The notes: a model not told the origin generated them from the sequence alone. Positions 35,851 to 44,965 are shown, counted from the first letter of the stretch. The stretch is 64,000 nt of DNA from Bacillus sp. IITD106 (GCF_019459225.1 NZ_JAIAZY010000003.1:62001-126000), one strand, 5' to 3'. Made by a program: numbers and translations.

Positions 35851-36868
35851 ATTTGGCTACAACCTTTTTTAAAGTTTCTATATTTTTATGCATAATACTG
35901 AAGTAATCTTCTTTATTCTTTAGATCATTTTCTGTAATGTATTCCAGGTTATGCAATGTAACAGGTGTCGTTCCTGTCTCTTTTTTCACAACATCTGCAA
36001 CTTTTATTACTGGATTTTGATCGTAAATAATATAGGAAAGATGATGCTCTTTAGCTGTTTCTATAATGGTTTGCAACTGTTTTTGAGATGGTTCATTTTC
36101 AGGGCTCAATCCAGAAATACTAATTTGCTTAAGGCCATATCGATGTTCCCAATATCCATAGGAAGCATGTGAAACCAAAATTTCTTTATGGTCAGCAGCA
36201 GCGACTGTCTTTTGCAGCTCACTATCTATTTGTTCAAGTTTTTGTTTTACATCTTGGAAGTTTTTTTCAAAATCGTCTTTCGCAGAAGGCATTGCCTCTG
36301 CTAGTGCATCTTTAATATTTTTAGCTATCTTAATTGCATGGATAGGATCTAACCAAATATGAGGATCTTTGTCGTGATGATGATCGTGCCCGTCATCCGC
36401 ATGTTCAAGATCATCATGTTCGTCAGCAGTAGCATCGTCGTGATCCGCTTCTTCATGCCCATGGTCGTCATCATCTTGGCCACTTAAAAAATCAATTCCA
36501 TTTGAAGCTTCTACCATCTTAACTTTTTCTTTTGATAATGAACTTTTTGTATTATTAATAAAAGGTTCAAGACCTGCCCCATTAAAAATGAAAAGATCTG
36601 CATCTGCTATATCCATCATCGTTCTCATTGTTGGTTCGAACGAATGAGCGTCTGCTCCAGCAGGGTATACGCTTTTCACTTCTACATGATTACCGCCAAT
36701 TTTTTTTGTAAAATCTTCTATTGGAAATATCGTTGTATATACCGTTAATTTAGTATCATTATTTTTGTTTTCTGTTTGATCTGTTTTAGCTGATGAATCT
36801 GTATTACACCCACCTAAAAAAGCTGCAGTGAGCAAAAATATTATGAAAAAGATAGATTTAATTTTCAT
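35849..36868 (-). CDS. znuA: Zinc ABC transporter substrate-binding lipoprotein (ZnuA/AdcA type)
   Basis: A 339-residue cluster A-I binding protein with lipobox LGGC (about residue 21). Metal-binding histidines are in GADAHSFEPT, KDPHIWLDP and LVSHASYGYWEHR. Between about residues 128 and 166 lies the His/Asp-rich loop that marks zinc-specific members. No permease or ATPase gene is adjacent, so it must join a transporter encoded elsewhere. A Zur-type operator lies about 80 bp upstream. Confidence 0.92.
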   Translation of the reverse strand: MKIKSIFFIIFLLTAAFLGGCNTDSSAKTDQTENKNNDTKLTVYTTIFPIEDFTKKIGGNHVEVKSVYPAGADAHSFEPTMRTMMDIADADLFIFNGAGLEPFINNTKSSLSKEKVKMVEASNGIDFLSGQDDDDHGHEEADHDDATADEHDDLEHADDGHDHHHDKDPHIWLDPIHAIKIAKNIKDALAEAMPSAKDDFEKNFQDVKQKLEQIDSELQKTVAAADHKEILVSHASYGYWEHRYGLKQISISGLSPENEPSQKQLQTIIETAKEHHLSYIIYDQNPVIKVADVVKKETGTTPVTLHNLEYITENDLKNKEDYFSIMHKNIETLKKVVAK

Positions 36869-36945
36869 GATTAATTTCCTTTCTTTATTAAAAATCTATA
36901 AGATTCTTACTATCATATATGATTTTATGACACTTTGAATATATT

Positions 36946-36965
36946 AAACGTAATCATTACGATTT
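36946..36965. promoter_or_regulatory. Zur box upstream of znuA
   Basis: CGTAAT-C-ATTACG (36949-36961) with flanking A and T matches the Bacillus Zur operator core exactly, though the outer bases are less symmetrical than in the box at 38177. It lies just downstream of the GTPase gene and upstream of znuA. Confidence 0.85.
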
Positions 36966-36975
36966 GCAAGTTGTA

Positions 36976-38160
36976 TTATGCGTATGATGTAAAAGAGGGA
37001 AGAGGGTCATTTAGTATACTCCAATCTGCAAGCATTTCATCGTCAGTTAATAAACATTCATCAAGCTGACTTTCAATCAAATTCTTGTCCATTTCTATAC
37101 CGATAAATACGAGCTCTATCATTCGATCACCAAATGTCTCATCCCAACTATCCTTTAACTCCGGTTCTTCCTCGAAAATAATTGCACGTTCATCATCAGG
37201 ATAAGCTGCAAGCCAGAGACCAGCGGCTTGAACAGTAATCGAGGTACCTGCCTGTGAAAGGAGCCCTGCTATATCATTTCTAGTTGCAAGCCAGAAAAAA
37301 CCTTTTGCACGAATAACTTCGACTGACCAATCCTCTAGCCATTGATTCAACCTTTCTGGATGGAATGGTCGTTTTCTTCTATAAACAAATGAAGAAATGC
37401 CATACTCTTCTGTTTCTGGAACATGTTCTTCATTCAATTCTTTTATCCAGCCAGCTGCTTGACTAGCTTTTTCAAAATCAAAAGCTTGTGTGTTTATTAG
37501 TTCCTTTAGGGGGACATTTCCGAACGATGATGGAATCAATTTTGCATCAGGATTTAAGATTTGCAGCACTCGTGAAAGTTCTTCAACATCTTCCTGTTCT
37601 AAAAGATCGATCTTATTTAAAATGAGGACGTTGGCAAATTCAATTTGATCGATTAATAAGTCAACAACTTCTCTTTCATCAAATTCATTCGTTCCAACAT
37701 TACGATCTAGTAGGCTTTCTCCAGAAGAAAAATCTGTCCAAAACCGATTAGCATCAACGACTGTGACCATTGTATCCAGTCGGCAATTGCTTGTTAAGTC
37801 TATTCCGAGTTCTTCATCCAAATACGTAAACGTTTGTGCGACGGGAATCGGCTCACTTATACCCGTTGATTCAATTACGATATAATCGATATTTCCTGAT
37901 TCAACTAATTTTTCAACTTCAATCATTAAGTCTTCACGTAATGTACAACAAATACAACCATTTTGGAGTTCTACAAGTTTTTCTTCCGTTCTACGAAAAC
38001 CTCCAGAATGAATAAGATCTGCATCAATATTAACTTCACTCATATCATTGACTATGACAGCAACGCGAAGGCCATCTCTATTATGTAAAATATGATTGAG
38101 GACAGTTGTTTTTCCAGCTCCTAAATATCCACTTAACACAGTAACAGGTATTTTTTTCAT
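36976..38160 (-). CDS. yciC: COG0523 zinc metallochaperone GTPase (YciC/ZagA type)
   Basis: A 394-residue G3E GTPase. Walker A is SGYLGAGKTT (10-19), the metal-binding CxCC is C69, C71, C72 in NGCICCTL, the guanine motif is NKID, and a CobW C-terminal domain follows. The length and C-terminal part match B. subtilis YciC (ZagA), which delivers zinc to enzymes when zinc is scarce. A perfect Zur box covers its promoter, so it should be induced by zinc limitation. No His-rich linker, unlike the GTPase at 40225. Confidence 0.92.
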   Translation of the reverse strand: MKKIPVTVLSGYLGAGKTTVLNHILHNRDGLRVAVIVNDMSEVNIDADLIHSGGFRRTEEKLVELQNGCICCTLREDLMIEVEKLVESGNIDYIVIESTGISEPIPVAQTFTYLDEELGIDLTSNCRLDTMVTVVDANRFWTDFSSGESLLDRNVGTNEFDEREVVDLLIDQIEFANVLILNKIDLLEQEDVEELSRVLQILNPDAKLIPSSFGNVPLKELINTQAFDFEKASQAAGWIKELNEEHVPETEEYGISSFVYRRKRPFHPERLNQWLEDWSVEVIRAKGFFWLATRNDIAGLLSQAGTSITVQAAGLWLAAYPDDERAIIFEEEPELKDSWDETFGDRMIELVFIGIEMDKNLIESQLDECLLTDDEMLADWSILNDPLPSFTSYA

Positions 38161-38176
38161 ATATAACTCCCTTCTT

Positions 38177-38197
38177 AAATCGTAATCATTACGATTT
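38177..38197. promoter_or_regulatory. Perfect Zur operator for yciC
   Basis: A 21-bp perfect palindrome with half sites AAATCGTAAT and ATTACGATTT around a central C. It overlaps the -10 region of a minus-strand promoter (TTGCCA at 38229-38224 with TACGAT 17 bp later) 17-37 bp before the yciC start. It lies 170 bp from the divergent permease gene and might act on both. Confidence 0.93.
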
Positions 38198-38366
38198 GTA
38201 TCGTATAATAAAAAAATAAAATTGGCAAGTGGATAATTTATTTTTATGTTTATATTGTTTTGATATGAATGATAAACTTTAGTATCGGAAAAAATTCACA
38301 TTTTGCTATTTGCTAATTTTTTTTTTTAATAGTATAAGCATAGATTTGAACTTTTAGGGAGTAAAA

Positions 38367-39251
38367 ATGATGTCCAGTCAACTTTTTCTACAATTCAATA
38401 CTATTTTTATTAGTATTTTAATAGAATCATTGCCTTTTATTATGTTAGCCGTTATTATTTCCGGATTGATTCAAGTATTTGTAACGGATGAGATGCTGGC
38501 AAAAGTGATTCCGAAAAATCGTTTTCTGTCTGTTTTATCTGCTACATCACTGGGAGCCATTTTTCCTGCCTGTGAATGTGGGATTATTCCTATTGCCCGC
38601 AGATTAATGGCAAAAGGGGTGCCTCTTCATGCAGCAGTTGCGTTTATGCTTACGGGACCAGTCATCAATCCAGTTGTATTGTTTTCAACGTATGTTGCAT
38701 TCGGAAATAGTTGGAAGATGGCGTTATATCGCGGTGGACTTTCGTTTATGGTTGCATTGTTAGTAGGATTTATTCTTTCGTTTCAATTCAAGGATTCACA
38801 ATTAAAGCATATGCTGACTCGCCAAGCTCCTATACGAAATGTAGCGAAGAGTAAAAAGATTCTTAGTACGTTAAAACATATGATTGATGAGTTTTTCACA
38901 GTAGGGAAGTATTTAATACTAGGTGCGCTCATTGCTGCAGCTGTACAAACGTTTATGAAAACATCTACATTGACAGCAATAGGTCATGGGGAATATTCAT
39001 CATCCTTAGTCATGATGGGCTTAGCCTATGTATTGTCACTATGTTCATCTGCTGATGCTTTTATTGCCGCTTCATTCAGAAGCACATTTTCAACAGGTGC
39101 ATTGATTGCCTTTTTAGTGTTCGGAGCAAAATTTGATATTAAAAATACATTAATGATGCTCGGAGTTTTCAAAACGAAGTTCGTCTTTTTCTTATTTATG
39201 TATACAGCTTTATTAGTATTCTTAGGTTCGCTCTTAATACCAAATTTTTAG
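38367..39251 (+). CDS. UPF0718/DUF318 permease (YcgR type), first copy
   Basis: A 294-residue membrane protein with about eight segments. It has the family's Cys-Glu-Cys motif (C69-E70-C71 in FPACECGIIPIARRL), GPVINPVVL, and LSLCSSADAFIAASF near the C terminus. Homologues include YcgR and the arsenical exporter ArsP; together with DUF1980 proteins and COG0523 GTPases they have been linked to zinc homeostasis. It is followed by its DUF1980 partner after 18 bp and is divergent from the Zur-boxed yciC. Confidence 0.88.
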   Translation: MMSSQLFLQFNTIFISILIESLPFIMLAVIISGLIQVFVTDEMLAKVIPKNRFLSVLSATSLGAIFPACECGIIPIARRLMAKGVPLHAAVAFMLTGPVINPVVLFSTYVAFGNSWKMALYRGGLSFMVALLVGFILSFQFKDSQLKHMLTRQAPIRNVAKSKKILSTLKHMIDEFFTVGKYLILGALIAAAVQTFMKTSTLTAIGHGEYSSSLVMMGLAYVLSLCSSADAFIAASFRSTFSTGALIAFLVFGAKFDIKNTLMMLGVFKTKFVFFLFMYTALLVFLGSLLIPNF

Positions 39252-39269
39252 AGAAGGGAGAGTTTCTCG

Positions 39270-40106
39270 ATGCTTCGTTGCTGGATTTTGCTAGGATTTG
39301 CGTTCCTGTTTATGCATTTGCATGCGACTGGTAATATTTCAAAATATATAAATTTGAAGTATTCATCCCTATCTTTTATTGCAATCTTTGTTTTTCTTTT
39401 CTTTATGCTCGTTCAGTTATATCTCACGATGAGAGACGGGAAAGATGACGAGGAGTTGAACGATATTTGTGGTTGTGGGATTGACCATTCGCAGGAAGGG
39501 AAGTCATGGAAAGAAAAACTTAGCTATCCCATTTTTATCTTTCCGATTTTATCAGCACTGTTGCTTCCAATCGCCACTTTGGATTCCAATATTGTAGCGG
39601 CAAAAGGATTTAATTTTAAAGTGTATAATGATCATGATCCATATAGCACCCATCAATTTTTAGAGCCAGATACGAGTATATTTTACGGTCAGGAAGGTTT
39701 CGAAGAGCTGATGAAGGAAGCGATGGGGCAGTTTGGAAATAAGGATCGACTAATATTAAAGGACCTTGATTTCCTTTTAGGGATGGAAACTATTTATAAA
39801 AATCCTGGATACTTTATTGGAAAAACAATTGGTTTTAAAGGATTCACATATGTTGATAAAGAAACCAATCAAGTTTTCTTATTTCGGTTTGGAATGATTC
39901 ACTGTGTCGCTGATTCTGGTGTATTTGGGATGCTATTAGAGCTGCCAAAAGGGGTAACATTCCATAATGATGAATGGTTGGAGGTAGAAGGCACGATGGA
40001 TTCTATCTATTATCAGCCTTTTAAGAAAACCATTCCTATCTTAAAAGTTAATAAACTTAAAAAAATAGAGGAACCGAAAGATCCTTATGTTTATAGGGTT
40101 TATTAA
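39270..40106 (+). CDS. DUF1980/TIGR03943 protein (YcgQ type), first copy
   Basis: A 278-residue protein with two N-terminal membrane helices, a Cys/His cluster CGCGIDHSQ after them, two more hydrophobic segments and a C-terminal domain with FIGKTIGFKGFTY, LFRFGMIHCVADSG and LEVEGTMD. The C-terminal part has an OB-fold-like pattern. The family always accompanies the UPF0718 permease and probably forms a complex with it. The cluster of Cys and His suggests metal contact. Confidence 0.85.
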   Translation: MLRCWILLGFAFLFMHLHATGNISKYINLKYSSLSFIAIFVFLFFMLVQLYLTMRDGKDDEELNDICGCGIDHSQEGKSWKEKLSYPIFIFPILSALLLPIATLDSNIVAAKGFNFKVYNDHDPYSTHQFLEPDTSIFYGQEGFEELMKEAMGQFGNKDRLILKDLDFLLGMETIYKNPGYFIGKTIGFKGFTYVDKETNQVFLFRFGMIHCVADSGVFGMLLELPKGVTFHNDEWLEVEGTMDSIYYQPFKKTIPILKVNKLKKIEEPKDPYVYRVY

Positions 40107-40224
40107 GTAACGTATGTATAATACTCCAATTTGTATTATATGAAATGTGATAATATGCTAGGATACAAACATAGAATAGTTATCAATAGTCGAAATAATT
40201 ATTCAAGCTTAAAGGAGTGATACT

Positions 40225-41193
40225 ATGAAAAATGAGAGAAGGATTCCTGTTTTTGTATTAAGTGGTTTTCTAGGGAGTGGAAAGACAACTGTCTTGTTGA
40301 AGATGCTTGAACATTGCAAGAACAAGGGATGGCAGCCTGGTATCATTCTAAATGAACTTGGGGAAGCAAATGTCGAAAGTCATTTATTCGAAAACGAAAA
40401 AGTGTTTGAATTATTAAACGGCTGTATTTGCTGTACGATTCAAGATGATCTAAAAGAAACAATGGACGAGCTAATGTTAGAAATGGAAAAACAGCCTTTG
40501 GGTGTTTTATTTATTGAAGGGACTGGAGTGGCTAATCCCCTTGAAATCCAAGAAGTTTTATTAAGCAGCCAATATATAGATCAGTTTGAATTAATGTCAA
40601 TTATTACTGTGTTAGATGCTAGTCATTATTTAGAGTATCAAAGCATCTTTTCAAGTTCAGCCGAAGTTCGCAATTTGATGAAGGAACAAACCGTATGTGG
40701 AAGCCTGTTATTATTAAATAAAACTGATCTAGTTCCTTCAGGGCAACTCGAGAAAATCAAACAAAAAATTACGAAAATAGCTGGACAAGATAAAGTAATG
40801 ATCGAAAGTGTGTATGGACAATTAGATCCAGAAATTCTTTTTGAAAAGCGAATCCAATCCGTATTAATTGGAAACAGCCATGGAAACGATCATTCACATC
40901 ACCATCATCATCATTCAACCGTTCAAGCAATTAAGTTGGAGGACGTTCCAGCACTAAAGCAAAAGATATTTGAAAAGTGGTTGAAGCAGCTACCAGCCAA
41001 TGTTTTGCGGGGAAAGGGAATTATCGAAATGGAAGGATCAAAGCAATTGTACAGTTTTCAATATGCTTCAAATAAGGTGGCATTTTCTCTAGTTCCTCAG
41101 TCGTTGAATCGTCAACCTGTCATTATTCTAATTGGAATGGGATTAGAAGAGAATCAAATTCATGATCATTGGAAGCAATTAGTAGAGTGGTAA
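40225..41193 (+). CDS. COG0523 GTPase with His-rich linker
   Basis: A 322-residue G3E GTPase. Walker A is SGFLGSGKTT (13-22), CxCC is C67, C69, C70 in NGCICCTI, NKTD is the guanine motif, and HSHHHHHHST between the two domains is a metal-binding linker. It is only distantly related to the YciC-type copy at 36976. It starts a second set with permease and DUF1980 genes, with AAAGGAGTGAT before the ATG. No Zur box was found upstream, so control may differ. Confidence 0.88.
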   Translation: MKNERRIPVFVLSGFLGSGKTTVLLKMLEHCKNKGWQPGIILNELGEANVESHLFENEKVFELLNGCICCTIQDDLKETMDELMLEMEKQPLGVLFIEGTGVANPLEIQEVLLSSQYIDQFELMSIITVLDASHYLEYQSIFSSSAEVRNLMKEQTVCGSLLLLNKTDLVPSGQLEKIKQKITKIAGQDKVMIESVYGQLDPEILFEKRIQSVLIGNSHGNDHSHHHHHHSTVQAIKLEDVPALKQKIFEKWLKQLPANVLRGKGIIEMEGSKQLYSFQYASNKVAFSLVPQSLNRQPVIILIGMGLEENQIHDHWKQLVEW

Positions 41194-41227
41194 CTAAGTA
41201 AAAAATGACAAGGATTGGAGTTTGGTT

Positions 41228-42232
41228 ATGCGGGGACAAGGAAGTGCTTGGCTTAAAGAAGGGACAGGGTTATTGCTTATAGGTACATTACTCTTTTTAT
41301 TCCTATTTGCCGAGTTCACAAAAATACAAGATGCAATTCCCAAAAGCTTATTAAATGTAAATACGATCTTCCTAAGCATTATTTTAGAGGCATTGCCGTT
41401 TGTATTACTTGGTGTATTCGTTTCAGCATTGATTCAAACTTATGTAGCGGAGGAAACGGTGCAGAAATATATACCGAAGAATCCTTTAATCGCTATTATC
41501 CCGGCGGCAATTTTAAGCGCGATCTTTCCTGTGTGTGAATGTGCCATTATCCCAGTTGTAAGAAGATTAATAAAAAAAGGGATGCCATTACATATTGGGG
41601 TTATTTTTATCGTAGGGGCACCGATATTAAATCCGATTGTTTTTGCAGCGACGTATTATGCTTTTCAGACTTCTCCTAGCATTGCTTATGCTCGAATGGG
41701 ATTGGCATTTGTTCTTGCGATTGTAATCGGAGGACTTACTTATGCATTTTTTCGGAATCGTGACCAATTAAAGTGGACAACAAATGAATTGCTGGATAGA
41801 CCTGTTGAATCAATCGGCCAAGAGACAAATAAACTTAAATCGACGTTTTTCCATGCTAGCGACGAGTTCTTTGATATGGGCAAATATTTGATCATGGGAG
41901 CAATGATTGCAAGTTTATTTCAAACGTTCTTTGACAGAAGTGTATTAATTAGCATGGGTACGAGTGACACAGCATCACCTCTTATTATGATGGGTTTCGG
42001 GTTTGTTTTATCGCTTTGCTCGGAAGCCGATGCATTTGTAGCATCCTCGTTTGCACATACATTTTCTACAGGCTCGCTTCTTGCATTTCTAGTATATGGT
42101 CCGATGTTAGATTTAAAGAATACGATCATGATGTTTGCATACTTTCGTGCTAAATTTGTCATCGGTTTTATGGTCATTGTAACGGTATCTGTTTACGCGG
42201 TGATTTTAATCTATCAATATTGGTTTTTGTGA
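41228..42232 (+). CDS. UPF0718/DUF318 permease, second copy
   Basis: A 334-residue paralog of the permease at 38367, with the same CECAIIPVVRRL, GAPILNPIV and LSLCSEADAFVASSF motifs and an extra N-terminal membrane helix. TTG 41222 is in frame but ATG 41228 has GGAG at a better distance. A gap of 10 bp separates it from the DUF1980 gene. The pair of copies differs enough that the duplication is old or one set was acquired. Confidence 0.88.
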   Translation: MRGQGSAWLKEGTGLLLIGTLLFLFLFAEFTKIQDAIPKSLLNVNTIFLSIILEALPFVLLGVFVSALIQTYVAEETVQKYIPKNPLIAIIPAAILSAIFPVCECAIIPVVRRLIKKGMPLHIGVIFIVGAPILNPIVFAATYYAFQTSPSIAYARMGLAFVLAIVIGGLTYAFFRNRDQLKWTTNELLDRPVESIGQETNKLKSTFFHASDEFFDMGKYLIMGAMIASLFQTFFDRSVLISMGTSDTASPLIMMGFGFVLSLCSEADAFVASSFAHTFSTGSLLAFLVYGPMLDLKNTIMMFAYFRAKFVIGFMVIVTVSVYAVILIYQYWFL

Positions 42233-42242
42233 GGTGCTAGAG

Positions 42243-43259
42243 ATGCAGAAAGAACGGGATTACAATTTTCATGTTTACTTGCGTGGGATTATTTTGATCG
42301 GTTTTTTTCTATTACTGTTTAAGCTAATTGTAACAGGTAATATCCAAAGCTTTATAGCTCCAAAAATGGTCCCGTTTTCTTATTTTTCTATCGCTGTTTT
42401 ATTAATTTTGGGTGTAATCCAAATTTGGAGAAGCGGGTCAAAGAATAAAGAAGAACTTTACTGTAATTGCGGATTTGACCATCATCAAAATGGTTCGCCA
42501 TTACAATCGATTTTGATTTATTCCATCTTTTTATTGCCCGTACTTACAGGACTATTGTTCCCGATTACGACCCTTGATAGTTCGGTAGCTGCAAAGAGGG
42601 GGATTAAATACGGCTCTGGTCTGTATACTCAACCACCAGATATGAATACTGATAATTCTTCAGATCTATCACTAGCAGAAGAGTATTTAGATGATCCAGA
42701 AGGCTATATGACTGATTTAGATAAAAGAATTGAATCGGAATCTAAGGATGGGGTAGAGGGAAGCGATCTAGGTAATGGAAATGAGGACGGAAATGGTGGA
42801 CTTGGAACGAATACAGATGGAAGCGATGTAAGGATTATGACAACTGAAGATCAGGAGAAGCTAAAGAATGAGCTATTACATAGCGAAAAGGTTGTAGTGG
42901 ACGATGATCAATATCTTGCAATTTTGAACATACTTCATGAAAATCCTAGTTTATTCATTGGCAAAGAAATTGAGATTGTCGGTTTTGTTTATAAGGAACC
43001 AGACTTTGAAAAAGATCAATTTGTTGTTGCACGGTTTGGAGTATCTTGTTGTATTGCCGATGCTTCTGTATATGGAATCATATCAACGATAGAGAAGCCA
43101 GATCATATAGAAGAGGATCAATGGGTGCGGGCGAGCGGTACGATAACGACCACGACAATGAATGACTGGGAGTTGCCATTTCTACAAATTACAAATATAG
43201 AGAAGATTGACGAACCAGAAAATCCATATGTGTATGAATATTACACACCTTTGAGTTAA
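42243..43259 (+). CDS. DUF1980/TIGR03943 protein, second copy with acidic linker
   Basis: A 338-residue paralog of the protein at 39270. The cluster YCNCGFDHHQNG follows the first helices and FGVSCCIADASVYG matches the C-terminal core. Between them is an extra segment of about 60 residues rich in Asp, Glu, Gly and Asn (for example EGSDLGNGNEDGNGG) absent from copy one. The frame opens at GTG 42234, which is in the ribosome binding site; ATG 42243 is preferred. Confidence 0.85.
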   Translation: MQKERDYNFHVYLRGIILIGFFLLLFKLIVTGNIQSFIAPKMVPFSYFSIAVLLILGVIQIWRSGSKNKEELYCNCGFDHHQNGSPLQSILIYSIFLLPVLTGLLFPITTLDSSVAAKRGIKYGSGLYTQPPDMNTDNSSDLSLAEEYLDDPEGYMTDLDKRIESESKDGVEGSDLGNGNEDGNGGLGTNTDGSDVRIMTTEDQEKLKNELLHSEKVVVDDDQYLAILNILHENPSLFIGKEIEIVGFVYKEPDFEKDQFVVARFGVSCCIADASVYGIISTIEKPDHIEEDQWVRASGTITTTTMNDWELPFLQITNIEKIDEPENPYVYEYYTPLS

Positions 43260-43262
43260 TAA

Positions 43263-43297
43263 AAAAGATGTGCCATTTTTATAGAGCACATCTTTTT
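43263..43297. terminator. Bidirectional terminator at the end of the zinc island
   Basis: AAAGATGTGC and GCACATCTTT pair around a 12-base loop, with A and T runs on both sides. It serves the second zinc operon and the convergent XRE gene. Confidence 0.9.
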
Positions 43298-43300
43298 TTG

Positions 43301-43939
43301 TTAATCTAATTTAGAAACGCGGTCAGCTACAATTTGTACAGCAATCGCATCGTCTAAATACCCAAACGGGAAAACGTAATCAGGTATAATGTCTGTTGAT
43401 AAAATAAAATAGAGAAGTGCGCTCCCAATGATTGATCGTTTTTCCTCAGAGGTATTTTCATCGATATAAATTTGATGCATTTTTTTCAACTCATTCATAA
43501 ATGGACCCGCTCCTCTTACCTGCTCCATTTTCGCCTCAAACTCTTCACGAATCCTTTTTTCTCCTTCTTCAGTTAGTGCATATTGTTCGTATTTTGCCAA
43601 CTCTTGATGAACTTGCTCTATTTTAAATGTATCTCCTAAAAAGTTAGAGGATACAAGAACTTCATGTATCGTATCGATTGATTCATACATATCAGAATCC
43701 ATCGTATTATTTTCAACTTTTTCAATGTCATATCCTGCGGCTTGCAACAGTACTGCCATCGGAACGCCTAGATTATACGCAAATTGTTTTAAATGAGAAG
43801 GTTTGGCCATCTGCTTATTATTTACAATTCTTGAAATGGTAGCAGTATCAATTCCAGTCAGCATACTTAGCTTCCTCATCGAAAGCGAGCGTTCCTTTAA
43901 CAATGATTTTATTAAACTACCAAGATTTTCGCTGTTCAT
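43301..43939 (-). CDS. XRE-family regulator fused to DUF1232 (YkvA) domain, copy 1
   Basis: A 212-residue protein. Residues 5-65 are an XRE helix-turn-helix (SMRKLSMLTGIDTATISRIVNNK). Residues about 150-205 form a DUF1232 domain with IGSALLYFILSTDIIPDYVFPFGYLDDAIAV, a membrane-associated module. The frame opens at 44008 but ATG 43939 has AAAGGAGG. The promoter on the minus strand has TTGACA at 43984-43979. A second copy is at 46433. DNA-binding and membrane modules in one chain suggest a membrane-tethered repressor. Confidence 0.82.
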   Translation of the reverse strand: MNSENLGSLIKSLLKERSLSMRKLSMLTGIDTATISRIVNNKQMAKPSHLKQFAYNLGVPMAVLLQAAGYDIEKVENNTMDSDMYESIDTIHEVLVSSNFLGDTFKIEQVHQELAKYEQYALTEEGEKRIREEFEAKMEQVRGAGPFMNELKKMHQIYIDENTSEEKRSIIGSALLYFILSTDIIPDYVFPFGYLDDAIAVQIVADRVSKLD

Positions 43940-44062
43940 GATAAATCCTCCTTTCTGTTCTATAATATATGTTGAATAATTGTCAACAGTTTTGTGGTGG
44001 ATAAGCACATTTATTCAATATGAACAATAACATGTAACAAAAAATAGAGGAGTGTTTTTAAA

Positions 44063-44707
44063 ATGTCAATTTGGTCAATGTGGCTTATTATTTTAGCTTT
44101 TGCAGTATCATCAAGCATTGATAATTTAGGTGTAGGTATTTCTTATGGAATTCGCAAGATTCACATCCGAACTGGTCCGAACTTTATGATTGCTGTGATT
44201 TGCTTTCTGTTTAGTATGGCAGGCATTTCATTTGGGCTTTGGCTTTCAAAAATTCTTCCGGGCATGCTCCCAGTTATCTTTGGATCATTTTTGTTATTTG
44301 TTATTGGAATTAGAATCATTTTATTGGCGACCCCTCGTAAAAAAGAAACTGTACATGTGGTTAATAAAACAGATGAGCATTCCAATCGTATTAAAGGGAT
44401 ATTAAAAAATCCTGAACTAGCAGATCTCGATAAGTCGGGATATATTGGATGGGGGGAAGCGGTTCTTCTTGGGGTTGCGCTGTCCGCAAATGCGCTTACG
44501 AATGGACTCGGTGCTGGTTTGCTTGGTTTATCACCACTTGCTATTTCTTTAACAGCTGCAATCGGAAGCTTTATCAGTGTTTGGGCAGGTGTGAATTTAG
44601 GTGCAAAGTTATCCAAAGTTCGGATTGGATCATTCACTTTGGGACAATTTGGAACGGTTTTAAGTGGAGCCATCATATTGGTTATAGCTTTCACGGCATT
44701 CTTTTAA
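44063..44707 (+). CDS. ytaF: Sporulation membrane protein YtaF (MntP-like)
   Basis: A 214-residue six-segment membrane protein. Two homologous halves each carry an acidic or Asn motif in the membrane (SSSIDNLGVGISYG and ALSANALTNGLGAG), the pattern of MntP/YtaF cation transporters. A cytosolic loop with NPELADLDKSG separates them. YtaF is a sporulation-associated membrane protein of unknown activity. A hairpin (CATGTGA with TCACATG, 44728-44765) may end the transcript. Confidence 0.85.
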   Translation: MSIWSMWLIILAFAVSSSIDNLGVGISYGIRKIHIRTGPNFMIAVICFLFSMAGISFGLWLSKILPGMLPVIFGSFLLFVIGIRIILLATPRKKETVHVVNKTDEHSNRIKGILKNPELADLDKSGYIGWGEAVLLGVALSANALTNGLGAGLLGLSPLAISLTAAIGSFISVWAGVNLGAKLSKVRIGSFTLGQFGTVLSGAIILVIAFTAFF

Positions 44708-44812
44708 CAAAATGGGCTGTTAGTCATGTGAAAGTTTAACTTACATTTTTCAATACTCACATGCCCTTTTCGTTTTTAATATTTTACGATATAAAGAAGA
44801 GTTTATGCTAAA

Positions 44813-44858
44813 AAGGTCATTCGTTTATTAGTTCGTAAGACTATAAACGAATGACCTT
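44813..44858 (-). terminator. Long near-perfect inverted repeat, terminator of the micro-gene
   Basis: AAGGTCATTCGTTTAT (44813-44828) pairs with ATAAACGAATGACCTT (44843-44858), with one extra base at the loop side. T residues follow it only on the minus strand, so it probably ends the short transcript containing the ORF at 44876-44965. Confidence 0.75.
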
Positions 44859-44875
44859 CTCAATTTGCTCGTGAA

Positions 44876-44965
44876 TCATCGGAAAATAAAATAAAGTGTT
44901 AAGTCTAGAAAAAAAACAGTATGGACCGCTAAAAAAAAGATTGATTGTCTTGTATGCTTATTCAA
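44876..44965 (-). CDS. 29-residue hydrophobic peptide gene
   Basis: TTG 44965 has an excellent GGAGGTGAT upstream. The peptide begins MNKHTRQSIFFLAVHTVFFL and ends TLYFIFR, that is a basic head and one hydrophobic helix. A strong terminator lies 18 bp after the stop. Start signal, single membrane helix and terminator together make a compact transcription unit, but there is no family match in memory. Confidence 0.5.
   Translation of the reverse strand: MNKHTRQSIFFLAVHTVFFLDLTLYFIFR

Noticed and set aside
40107-40224. Possible Zur box before the second GTPase gene
   Set aside because: AATAGTCGAAATAATTATTC has only weak symmetry and does not contain the CGTAATNATTACG core.
43640-43700. Similarity between MDSDMYESIDTIHEV in the XRE protein and MDSEMYEELHEIYEM in YfkK
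   Set aside because: Only about 15 residues of amphipathic helix match and the contexts differ; probably coincidence.
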